This document shows, one piece after another, positions 15,401-21,783 of a stretch of 22,537 nucleotides of DNA; within the stretch, counting starts at the first letter, position 1, and each line of letters opens with the position of its first letter. The stretch covers positions 1 to 22,537 of the forward strand of contig CAJUCB010000026.1 of NCBI GenBank assembly GCA_910584805.1, given 5' to 3'. The translations under genes were made by a program, and so were the position numbers. Origin of the DNA: an uncultured Oscillospiraceae bacterium. Its GTDB lineage: Bacteria; Bacillota; Clostridia; Oscillospirales; Oscillospiraceae. Below the pieces are notes generated by a model. The model did no database searches, had not been told where the DNA came from, and saw only the letters and a program-made list of their open reading frames with translations.

Positions 15401-17465
15401 AGGTGATAATAAAGATAATCCTGCGAATCGAATTGACGTTGACTTCCTGGTTGAACCGATTTCAATAGACCGAATTGACGAGGGAATGTACTGGGATTTG
15501 TTGATTTGGTCGGATACAACCATTTCGTTCACACTTTATTCCAGACCTATGGTGGGTGGAAAAGTTGATAAAAATGGTACTTGGGAAAAGGTGGGTAATA
15601 GTGTAAAGATTCGAGTGGATGGAGCAGAACAGGATGGCTTTGCCTATTTGAGTATGACAAATAGAATTAAAGGCAGTGCAGAGTTTCTTCCACTGAATCC
15701 GGAAAACTTGAAAGATTGTGAGTATGCCATTCACATTGATGAGATTGGTGCAAGTACAAACTTTAACTCTTGGAGCAGCACCGTAAACCTGAAGGTTGCG
15801 GCGGTGGCGGGAACACAGAGCCAATTGAGAAACCTAGCGACTGGCAGTTTCCTAAGCCACTATACAGATTCCCTTGCTGAGGGTGTTTCCTCTATTGGTG
15901 TGACAGCCAAAGGAGAGGATATTCTGACAATCAGAAAACCTTTCACCGACAATACAGCACCTAATTTGATGTATAAACAACTTAGTGCTACGGTGGGTGA
16001 TACTGCGGCTAAAATCAATGTGATGATGGATCGACCTGGACAGGTTTATTATCTGGTTTTCCCATTAACGCAGCTTTCGATTGATCCCGGAGCTGATGTA
16101 ACAGAGGATGATATAATTGATCAAATTGGAACAAATTATACAACTGCAGTTAATGTGTTGAAAAAAGCTGGTGGGAAGCCAACAGCACTGGAGGTTCCTA
16201 CTTTTGGTCAGCTTGATGGTAGTGATCCTAAAGAGATGCCTCTTGATGAGCCAAATGTTGATTTGATTGTATCAGGTGGTCTTGACAAAGAGGTTATTAA
16301 GAGTAGCATTCCTATCTCTGCGGCAAATGCATCTTTTACTATTAATCTAGAAGGATTGACGCCCAATACGGTTTATTACGTTTGTATGTTGACACGTGGT
16401 ACGTCAATCAGCACTTATGCTGATAATGCTGTTCTCTTCCGCTTTTCTACAGCGAAGGCTGTCCGACCTGTGTTGCAACTACAAGTAGAGGGCAACTCGA
16501 ATGTTCGGGCCACTGTAGATAGTACCTCGGAAGTATACGCTAAGTTGATGGTTCGGAATAATATGGGAACCCCGTTTACAGACGCATTTAATGAGCATGC
16601 AACTGATTTACCAGCAAATTCACCGTATGCTAAAGATACTTATACTGTATTACAGGCTATGATTGACAGTGTCACACAGAGTGGTGGCAATGTAAATCAG
16701 CCGAGACCATCTGTGTTTGACCAGTATGCTTCTCCCAGTGCAAAAAGTGCGATGGAGGACTTAATTCGAGATGGTAATATACCTTCAGTGGTTATTGACT
16801 CGAAAGGTCCTATAACGATTACTGCAACAAAGCAACCTGACGATACACTCAAGGGTAGTCAACTGTTGAATTTTGATGAAAGCAAAATGACGGATGAGGG
16901 TGTTTATACCTGTATTGCAATGGCAAGAAGCTCGCTCGGTTCAAGCTACTCCTTCCGCGCAGCTCAACCAGTTCAGTTGGTTGATGAAGCACCACCAAGA
17001 ATTACGAATGTTTCTTTGGCGCTTTACCATCAAGATGATGGAAAAACGAGTGGTTCTGTATCAATTCGTTTTGATAAAGTGCTCTATTTACCTTATGATC
17101 AAACGCAATATCCACTTGGACATCAATGGGGGACGGGTATAGGCTTTACAGTGGAGGGGCCTGACAAAAAAACATATCGAACCTTGACTGGTGTATATCA
17201 AATGGGTACTGGCGGATCAGCGGCAGGATTGCCTACGAATGTTACTCCGATGAGCATGACTACTGTATATGAAACGAGTGATTTGATTTTTGAGTTTAAA
17301 TCAGCACCAAGTACGACGTGGGATATCCCTATGCCTACAGGACTTTGTAACAAGTGGGGCTACCAGTCGGTTACAGGTGGCAAGGTGAGGATTAGCTATA
17401 ATGCAACAACAGATGACTATTCTTATACTGTGACCCCTGCGAGCTTAGCGAAACCGACAAATTAA
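12414..17465 (+). CDS. Giant secreted S-layer homology (SLH) protein with Ig/FN3-like repeats
   Basis: This is a 1683-residue surface protein. A signal peptide (basic start, hydrophobic about 18-34, TAQA cleavage near 39) precedes three SLH domains (about 41-84, 91-142, 153-206) with ITRAEF-, LTREQA- and ITRGEV-type motifs. These domains hold proteins on secondary wall polymers. Next comes a repetitive beta-rich part (about 217-440; GNVTINEPGVNLRNTVIVGN), like that following SLH in other Firmicute S-layer proteins. It is followed by several FN3/Ig-like modules beginning with D-x-x-P-P/A (about 565, 677, 800, then two or more to the end). I set the start at 12414, since AAAGGA is 9 nt upstream; the ATG at 12405 directly touches that site. 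Base composition drops sharply after about residue 980 (near 15,350), so the gene looks like a mosaic. No enzyme domain was seen. Confidence 0.88.
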   Translation: MVQQLRQRLRDTSRRGTAILLALVLLCGLIPAIAPTAQAAGWAQGYLDTLSGWGVMRGDIQNGLDPDREITRAEFVAIINRAYGYTDMKGTPFTDVPVSAWYADDIDIAYTVGYFNGTSPTTASPNATLTREQAAVLLARNLMLQPTVGETLGFSDSRELSSWSRGLIGAAAESGVITGYADGSFRPNGRITRGEVAAMVARSLGTLIQDSGDHSLSSVYGNVTINEPGVNLRNTVIVGNLYLTGGIGLGDVLLENVTVYGQIIVAGAGESNASRSSVILRNVTSNKLVVDNISNQFVTVRAEGDTDIAETSIRTNAYVEDTTPDGYGLKLVKIEGENGIRVQLAGNTKEVVNLTPESSLQIVQGSAKKVTIDEKATNSTVNIYSGARIDELNLDVSTSVSGEGDIGHLQIGAPDCTISMLPDEITIRPGLSATINGVLMDNNTASESSADPRLLAGYPSARNIAPTSATLVASTNKAGTVYWAITALADGSVGEDDVIKPPVYGGNIILSGNISAAKSKTEYTAPLTKLTSDGSYYISSIMVDGRGNRSPLKVTAFTTPDDTVPAFTTGYPVMTKITSTDAQVTAMTNKSCLLYYVVLPSGSTTPSTQEMKSGSLTGNLGYGVVNMVKNSTQPINVNNRELEELTKYDLYLWLTDVDGAKSSTVQKLTFTTLDGTPPKITDFVQTDSTANSIKAAYTLSEQATFYWAIVPEGNETFMTFDYEGDTATTESIAMARVKLESGVGALQSGNIPRRDNNTFTISRLDTATTETTSYTIYIMAKDAAGNYSDIEAHNVRTMDTIPPTVEQEFTKFNGDDKNAPLADTDIRLVFSETVQAGSNGKNIFMDLYQAVLDAVLENDGEKEETARNEMAAALRSCITMYRIPTMGREEEVTVRTDANENAEDWVVDYRYAKVTMERGKMVITLPTTSDELTDEDGKSALNLDSGATYRFALSGIYDNALVPNPMGNVDLPSFRTQFAQVSLSIGDTQELNGVLAGDNKDNPANRIDVDFLVEPISIDRIDEGMYWDLLIWSDTTISFTLYSRPMVGGKVDKNGTWEKVGNSVKIRVDGAEQDGFAYLSMTNRIKGSAEFLPLNPENLKDCEYAIHIDEIGASTNFNSWSSTVNLKVAAVAGTQSQLRNLATGSFLSHYTDSLAEGVSSIGVTAKGEDILTIRKPFTDNTAPNLMYKQLSATVGDTAAKINVMMDRPGQVYYLVFPLTQLSIDPGADVTEDDIIDQIGTNYTTAVNVLKKAGGKPTALEVPTFGQLDGSDPKEMPLDEPNVDLIVSGGLDKEVIKSSIPISAANASFTINLEGLTPNTVYYVCMLTRGTSISTYADNAVLFRFSTAKAVRPVLQLQVEGNSNVRATVDSTSEVYAKLMVRNNMGTPFTDAFNEHATDLPANSPYAKDTYTVLQAMIDSVTQSGGNVNQPRPSVFDQYASPSAKSAMEDLIRDGNIPSVVIDSKGPITITATKQPDDTLKGSQLLNFDESKMTDEGVYTCIAMARSSLGSSYSFRAAQPVQLVDEAPPRITNVSLALYHQDDGKTSGSVSIRFDKVLYLPYDQTQYPLGHQWGTGIGFTVEGPDKKTYRTLTGVYQMGTGGSAAGLPTNVTPMSMTTVYETSDLIFEFKSAPSTTWDIPMPTGLCNKWGYQSVTGGKVRISYNATTDDYSYTVTPASLAKPTN

Positions 17466-17477
17466 CCAACCTATATA

Positions 17478-17504
17478 GGGCGTGGGCAAACCTTGCCCAC
17501 GCCC
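17478..17504 (+). terminator. Strong hairpin between the two SLH genes, no T-run
   Basis: A perfect 12-bp stem (GGGCGTGGGCAA 17478-17489 with TTGCCCACGCCC 17493-17504) with a 3-nt loop lies 12 nt after the stop of the first SLH gene. Neither strand has a run of T after it, so it is not a standard intrinsic terminator. It could be a partial terminator, a 3' end stabiliser or a processing site setting the ratio of the two SLH messages. Confidence 0.5.
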
Positions 17505-17544
17505 CGTATTCAAACAAGCAAACTGCACGAAGGAGTGCTTAACT

Positions 17545-20500
17545 ATGAAACATAACTTTTTACGCCGCACAGGCGCGATATTCCTCACGCTGGTGATGGC
17601 ACTGTCCCTGGCAGTGACACCGGCGATGGCCGTGGAAGGTGAACCGGACGGGGGTGATAGCGGAGAGAACCCGCCTACACCGACGGTTCCTGTTACAGGG
17701 ATTACTGTGTCCCCAACAGAAACTCAATTGGAAGTGGGAAAAACAATAGAGCTAGAGGCTACGATTACCCCGGCCAATGCTACAAGTAAAAATGTCGAAT
17801 GGAGCACTAGCGATTCAAGTGTAGCCACTGTTGATAGTAATGGTGTAGTCACGGCCCAAAAGGAAGGCGTAGCCACGATTACCGTGACGGCAGTGGAGAA
17901 CAGCGAGCCAACGGAACCGCCGGACACACCAGAGCCGCCAGAGACACCTAACCCACCGGGGGGGGGGGAGACCCCAGAGACAAAGGCGGACGAAACGGAA
18001 AAAACGCCAATTACTGCTACGTGTAAAGTCACCGTTGTCCCCACTGCTAAACCTGTTACCGCCATTGACTTGAGCAAATATGCATTGATTTTTGACCGAA
18101 AAACTGGCTCGGCGTCTCAGAATCTAATTGCCACCGTCCAGCCTGACGGCGCGAATAACTATGAGGAAGTAGAGTGGGTCAGCGACAACACGTCTGTGGT
18201 AACTGTCGAGAAACGTGCAGGGGTTCCCAAGGGGACGACAGCTGTTGTGAAGCCTGTGGGGCCTGGCGAGGCAAATGTGAAAGCAAGTGCAGGAGGCGTG
18301 GAAAGCGAGGTATGTAAGGTAACCGTTTCGGGCATTACCCTGGAAGAAACCGAACTAGAGATCAAGGAAGGCCGAACGGCGTTTATTGATATTTCCGGAA
18401 CCTTCGGCGATGCCTCCGGCTCCGTGAGCTGGACTTCCAGCAATGTGCCTGTGGCGGAAGTGAACGAGAGCACGGGTAAGATCACTGCCCATTCGGTGGG
18501 CAACGCGATCATCACCGCCAACAGAGGCGGTTATACCGCTACCTGTAGGGTTACCGTTGTGGAGGACACGACAGGCCTCATCGACGCGGGAACAATCAAA
18601 GCAGGCACACCCATGAAGCTGTCTAAGTTCAAAGAAGAGATCAGCCGGATTTGTAAGGAAGAGACGGAATCGGATATGTCCTATGTGACCAACCTGTCCG
18701 TCCCCACCGTCCAGGGCATTGTCCACAACGGATACATTGCCGAGGGTGACACGGGTTCTGGCGTTGGCATGACCGAGCGCTTTTACTATACCCCTTCTGC
18801 CGGTCAAGCCAGCATGGACAATCTGTATTTCGTGCCCAGTACGGAATATGGCGGTGTGGCAGAAATCAAATATGTAGTCTATTCCACCAACAACCAAAGC
18901 GTCAGTGGCATCATCCGCGTGAAAGTCACTGCCATGGAGGATGTGAACTATGTAACAGGAATAGACACGCCTGTAAGCTTTGAGTCCAGCCATTTCAACA
19001 ACGTCTGCCGCACCCGCATGGGCCGCGACCTGAACTACGTGACCTTCACCCTCCCCAACAGCAAGGACGGCACCCTGTACTACGACTACCGCGGTACCGC
19101 TGAGTATGCCACCAAGGTCACCAGCACCACCCACTACAAGCGCAGCGGGTCCCCCTATCTGGACAACATCAGCTTTGTCCCCGCCAAGGGCTTCACCGGC
19201 GACGTGGTGATTGACTATCGCGGCATCGACACCTCCGGCGCGGCCTACAACGGCAAGCTGACCATCACCGTCTCTGACCGCAGTGTCACCGAGGCCGGGG
19301 ACATCAACTACCGCACCCCCAAGGACACGGAAGTCTCCTTCATCACCCGGGACTTCACCGGGATTTTAGACCGGGGCACCCTGGACTACATCCGTTTCGA
19401 CACGCTCCCCACCAGCAGCCAGGGCAGCCTGCGTTACGACTACCGAAACAGCAGCAACACCGGCACTGCGGTCACCACCAGCCAGCGTTATTTCCGCACC
19501 GGCAGCCAAAACCTCATTGCCGACCTGAGCTTTATCCCCGCCAGGGACTTTGAGGGCCAAGTGAAGCTGGAATTTACCGCCTACAACACCGCCGGTGAGC
19601 CCTTCTCCGGCATTGTTTCCATCGAGGTAGGGGAGACCACCGGTGGCCGTACCGTGCGCTATGAGGTGGGCAGCGGACGCAGTGTCCGTTTCGTGGCGGC
19701 AGACTTCAACGAGGCCTGCTTGGGTGTCCTCAACAAGCCCATCACCCGCATCCAGTTTGAGGACCTGCCCAGCAGCAGCCGGGGCACCCTCTATCTCAAT
19801 TACAACAGCAGCACCGGCCGGGGTACTGCGGTAAAGAGCAAGACCAACTATTATTACAACTCTAGCCCCCGTATCAGCGACTTGACCTTTGTGTCCAACG
19901 GCGGCTATTCCGGCACAGTCCGCGTCGGCTTCACCGGTTACACCGACGGCGGCGAAACATTCACCGGCACCTTAGAGATTATGGTCAGCGCCGGAACCCC
20001 CAACGTGACCTATTACTCCACCACCAACGCCGGGACGGTCCGCCTCAATGGTTCCACCCTGTCCAGTGCCTGTAGTGGTGTCATGAGCAACAAGCTGTCC
20101 TATATCCAGTTCACTGGCCTGCCCGCCAGCAGCGCCGGGCACCTCTATCGCAACTACAACGGCTTCAATACCGGTACTCAGGTTTCTACTGGTACCCAGT
20201 ATTACGTCAACGGCACCCCCAGCATCGACCAACTCACCTTCGTCCCCCGGAACACCTTCCAGGGCGTGGCCAGCCTGAGCTACACCGGTTTCAGCACCAG
20301 CGGCGAGCAGGTCAGCGGGCGCATCGATATCACCGTCAGCAACGGCGGCATCACCAGCTCCTTCAACGACATGGGGGGCTATAGCTGGGCCACCGCCTCG
20401 GTGAACTACCTGGCAAGCAACGGCGTGGTCAACGGCATCGGTAACGGTAACTACGGCCCCAGTCTGAATATCCACCGCTGCGACTTCGTGGTGATGCTCT

Positions 20501-20901
20501 GCCGGGCCTTTGGCTTCAACGCCGGCAACAACGAGTCCGGCTTTGACGACGTCCCCGGCGACAGCTACTACAGCCAGGCCGTGGCTACCGCCAAACGCCT
20601 GGGCATCGTCTCCGGCACCGGCGGGAACAGCTTTAGCCCCCATGGCCAGCTCACCCGCCAGGACGGGATACTCATGGTCCGCAACGCCCTCTCCGTGGCC
20701 GGTTGGAGCATCAGCAGTGACCCCTCTGTCTTGGATAGCTTTGAGGACGGCGGCACGGTGTCCAGCTACGCCCGCAACGCCGTCAGTGCCCTGGTGCAGC
20801 TGGGCGTGGTGTCCGGCGACAGCAACGGCCGCCTGCGCCCCCACGACCCCATCACCCGTGCGGAGCTGGCAGTGCTCCTCCACCACATCATGACCATGTG
20901 A
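17545..20901 (+). CDS. Large secreted SLH protein with Big2 domains and five tandem ~110-aa repeats
   Basis: This is an 1118-residue surface protein. A signal peptide (MKHNFLRR, hydrophobic core, AMA cleavage near 29) is followed by three Ig-like domains (about 50-165, 171-261, 263-340), the first and third of clear Big2 type (TGITVSPTETQLEVGKTIEL; VSWTSSNVPVAEVNESTGKI). A Pro/Glu insert (about 118-157) interrupts the first. Residues about 347-932 are five copies of a domain I cannot name. Three SLH domains end the protein (about 938-990, 998-1052, 1064-1113), anchoring it by the C terminus, opposite to its neighbour. GAAGGAG precedes the ATG at 17545 by 9 nt; a longer frame from 17482 has no ribosome site and overlaps the hairpin. 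An 11-G tract lies at codons 138-142. The first SLH has Cys (HRC) where Arg-Ala/Gly-Glu is usual. Confidence 0.88.
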   Translation: MKHNFLRRTGAIFLTLVMALSLAVTPAMAVEGEPDGGDSGENPPTPTVPVTGITVSPTETQLEVGKTIELEATITPANATSKNVEWSTSDSSVATVDSNGVVTAQKEGVATITVTAVENSEPTEPPDTPEPPETPNPPGGGETPETKADETEKTPITATCKVTVVPTAKPVTAIDLSKYALIFDRKTGSASQNLIATVQPDGANNYEEVEWVSDNTSVVTVEKRAGVPKGTTAVVKPVGPGEANVKASAGGVESEVCKVTVSGITLEETELEIKEGRTAFIDISGTFGDASGSVSWTSSNVPVAEVNESTGKITAHSVGNAIITANRGGYTATCRVTVVEDTTGLIDAGTIKAGTPMKLSKFKEEISRICKEETESDMSYVTNLSVPTVQGIVHNGYIAEGDTGSGVGMTERFYYTPSAGQASMDNLYFVPSTEYGGVAEIKYVVYSTNNQSVSGIIRVKVTAMEDVNYVTGIDTPVSFESSHFNNVCRTRMGRDLNYVTFTLPNSKDGTLYYDYRGTAEYATKVTSTTHYKRSGSPYLDNISFVPAKGFTGDVVIDYRGIDTSGAAYNGKLTITVSDRSVTEAGDINYRTPKDTEVSFITRDFTGILDRGTLDYIRFDTLPTSSQGSLRYDYRNSSNTGTAVTTSQRYFRTGSQNLIADLSFIPARDFEGQVKLEFTAYNTAGEPFSGIVSIEVGETTGGRTVRYEVGSGRSVRFVAADFNEACLGVLNKPITRIQFEDLPSSSRGTLYLNYNSSTGRGTAVKSKTNYYYNSSPRISDLTFVSNGGYSGTVRVGFTGYTDGGETFTGTLEIMVSAGTPNVTYYSTTNAGTVRLNGSTLSSACSGVMSNKLSYIQFTGLPASSAGHLYRNYNGFNTGTQVSTGTQYYVNGTPSIDQLTFVPRNTFQGVASLSYTGFSTSGEQVSGRIDITVSNGGITSSFNDMGGYSWATASVNYLASNGVVNGIGNGNYGPSLNIHRCDFVVMLCRAFGFNAGNNESGFDDVPGDSYYSQAVATAKRLGIVSGTGGNSFSPHGQLTRQDGILMVRNALSVAGWSISSDPSVLDSFEDGGTVSSYARNAVSALVQLGVVSGDSNGRLRPHDPITRAELAVLLHHIMTM
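17958..17968 (+). repeat. Poly-G tract (11 G) inside the second SLH gene
   Basis: Eleven consecutive G residues encode part of the Pro-Gly-Gly-Gly-Glu stretch at residues 138-142. With one G more, the frame reaches TAA at 18024-18026; with one G fewer, TGA at 18071-18073. Either would leave a secreted fragment of about 160-175 residues with no SLH anchor. It is the longest homopolymer I found in the window. Confidence 0.9.
18583..20340 (+). repeat. Five tandem copies of a ~110-residue domain
   Basis: Copies span residues about 347-464, 465-579, 585-697, 703-816 and 820-932. Shared pattern: a start like NY/VRY/VTYY with T-x-V-x-F, then D/N-YI-x-F-x-x-LP-x-S-S-x-G-x-LY, an aromatic xYN/YDYR, T-x-V-x-x-x-x-x-Y, then L-x-F-VP-x-x-x-F-x-G-x-V, a central Y/GY-x-T-x-G-x-x-x-G and I-x-V. 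Copies 2-5 are much closer to one another than to copy 1. Copy 1 is also less GC-rich. Confidence 0.8.
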
Positions 20902-20940
20902 CGGGGACCCCCTGAATTTTAGGAAAAGGAGAGCTGGTAT

Positions 20941-21714
20941 ATGGAGCCCACTACCCTACAAGCAGAATTGACCAAAACAGTTGACTTGGGCCCCCTGATG
21001 GCCCCAAAGAAAAAACAGGGCGAAGAGATCGAGGTCAACGTGACGAATCAGCCTGTGATCGACTACGGCCTGCGCCCCGGTATGACAGTGGAGGTCCTCA
21101 CTATGAAAAACCGCCTGACCTTCATGGGTCGGGTGGAGAGTTACAAAAACGGTGCCGTCATCATCCGTGAGGCCAACGGCGACACCCTTCCCATGGTGCT
21201 GTATAACAAAGAGATCAAGCTCCGCTTCTTTTTCAACCAGAAAAACCTGGTCCTCAACGGCAAGATTTGTGGCAGCACCAAGTACATCTGGAAGGTGGAC
21301 CGCATGGAAAGCGCGTTCACCAAGGAGCAGCGGGCATTCTTCCGCCAGCGCATCAGCCCCAACACCCCGGCCCTCTGCGCCCGCCGTTCCAGCGCCGGGG
21401 TGGAGGCCAAACGGGCCGCCCCCTGCCAGATCCTGGACATCAGCGCCGGTGGTATGCTCCTCACCTCCCAGGAGGAGTACCAGGAGGGCAACCGCCTTTC
21501 CATCACAGGCGTCTACCTGGTGGATCCGGAGGACCCCTTCGCGTTCCGCTGCCTGGTCCGCCGGGTAGGGGATGCGGAAGAAGACGGGTCCATCCGCTAC
21601 GGATGCCAGTTTGAGTCCATCGCCCCCAGGGAGCAGGACCGCCTTCTCAGCGCCATCTTCACCCTCCAACGGGAGGAAATCCGCAGGCAGAAGGAGCGGG
21701 AAGAGCTGATTTGA
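20941..21714 (+). CDS. YcgR-like PilZ protein, probable c-di-GMP flagellar brake/receptor
   Basis: This 257-residue cytoplasmic protein has two domains. The N-terminal beta domain (about 43-118; GLRPGMTVEVLTMKN, then a strand-rich part ending in YIWKVDR) resembles the PilZN/YcgR-N fold. The C-terminal PilZ domain (about 128-240) keeps both c-di-GMP motifs: R131-x3-R135 in EQRAFFRQR and D166-x-S168-x2-G171 in LDISAGG. YcgR-type proteins, when bound to c-di-GMP, act on the flagellar motor. The first 40 residues are polar, and the end is a charged helix. AAGGAGAG precedes the ATG, 39 nt after the second SLH gene with no terminator between. A bidirectional terminator follows. It shares the domain plan, but little obvious sequence, with the PilZ protein at 11716-12330. 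Confidence 0.85.
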   Translation: MEPTTLQAELTKTVDLGPLMAPKKKQGEEIEVNVTNQPVIDYGLRPGMTVEVLTMKNRLTFMGRVESYKNGAVIIREANGDTLPMVLYNKEIKLRFFFNQKNLVLNGKICGSTKYIWKVDRMESAFTKEQRAFFRQRISPNTPALCARRSSAGVEAKRAAPCQILDISAGGMLLTSQEEYQEGNRLSITGVYLVDPEDPFAFRCLVRRVGDAEEDGSIRYGCQFESIAPREQDRLLSAIFTLQREEIRRQKEREELI

Positions 21715-21727
21715 TTCCAGACAGATG

Positions 21728-21761
21728 AAAAGGCCAGGGCCCATCAGGGCCCTGGCCTTTT
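21728..21761. terminator. Bidirectional intrinsic terminator
   Basis: A perfect stem GGCCAGGGCCC (21732-21742) with GGGCCCTGGCC (21747-21757) and a 4-nt loop (ATCA) is flanked by AAAA on the left and TTTT on the right, so it can work on both strands. It lies 13 nt after the PilZ gene on the plus strand and 22 nt after the stop of the wall-anchored protein on the minus strand, in the middle of a convergent gene pair. Confidence 0.93.
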
Positions 21762-21783
21762 GCTATGGGTTGTTGTAATTTGC

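Noticed and set aside
17482..17544. Longer N terminus for the second SLH protein
   Set aside because: It would lie inside the hairpin region, has no ribosome site, and would spoil the clear signal peptide starting at 17545.
19972..20886. 304-codon minus-strand frame opposite the second SLH gene
   Set aside because: Antisense of repeats and SLH domains; Ala/Val/Gly/His-rich and no ribosome site.
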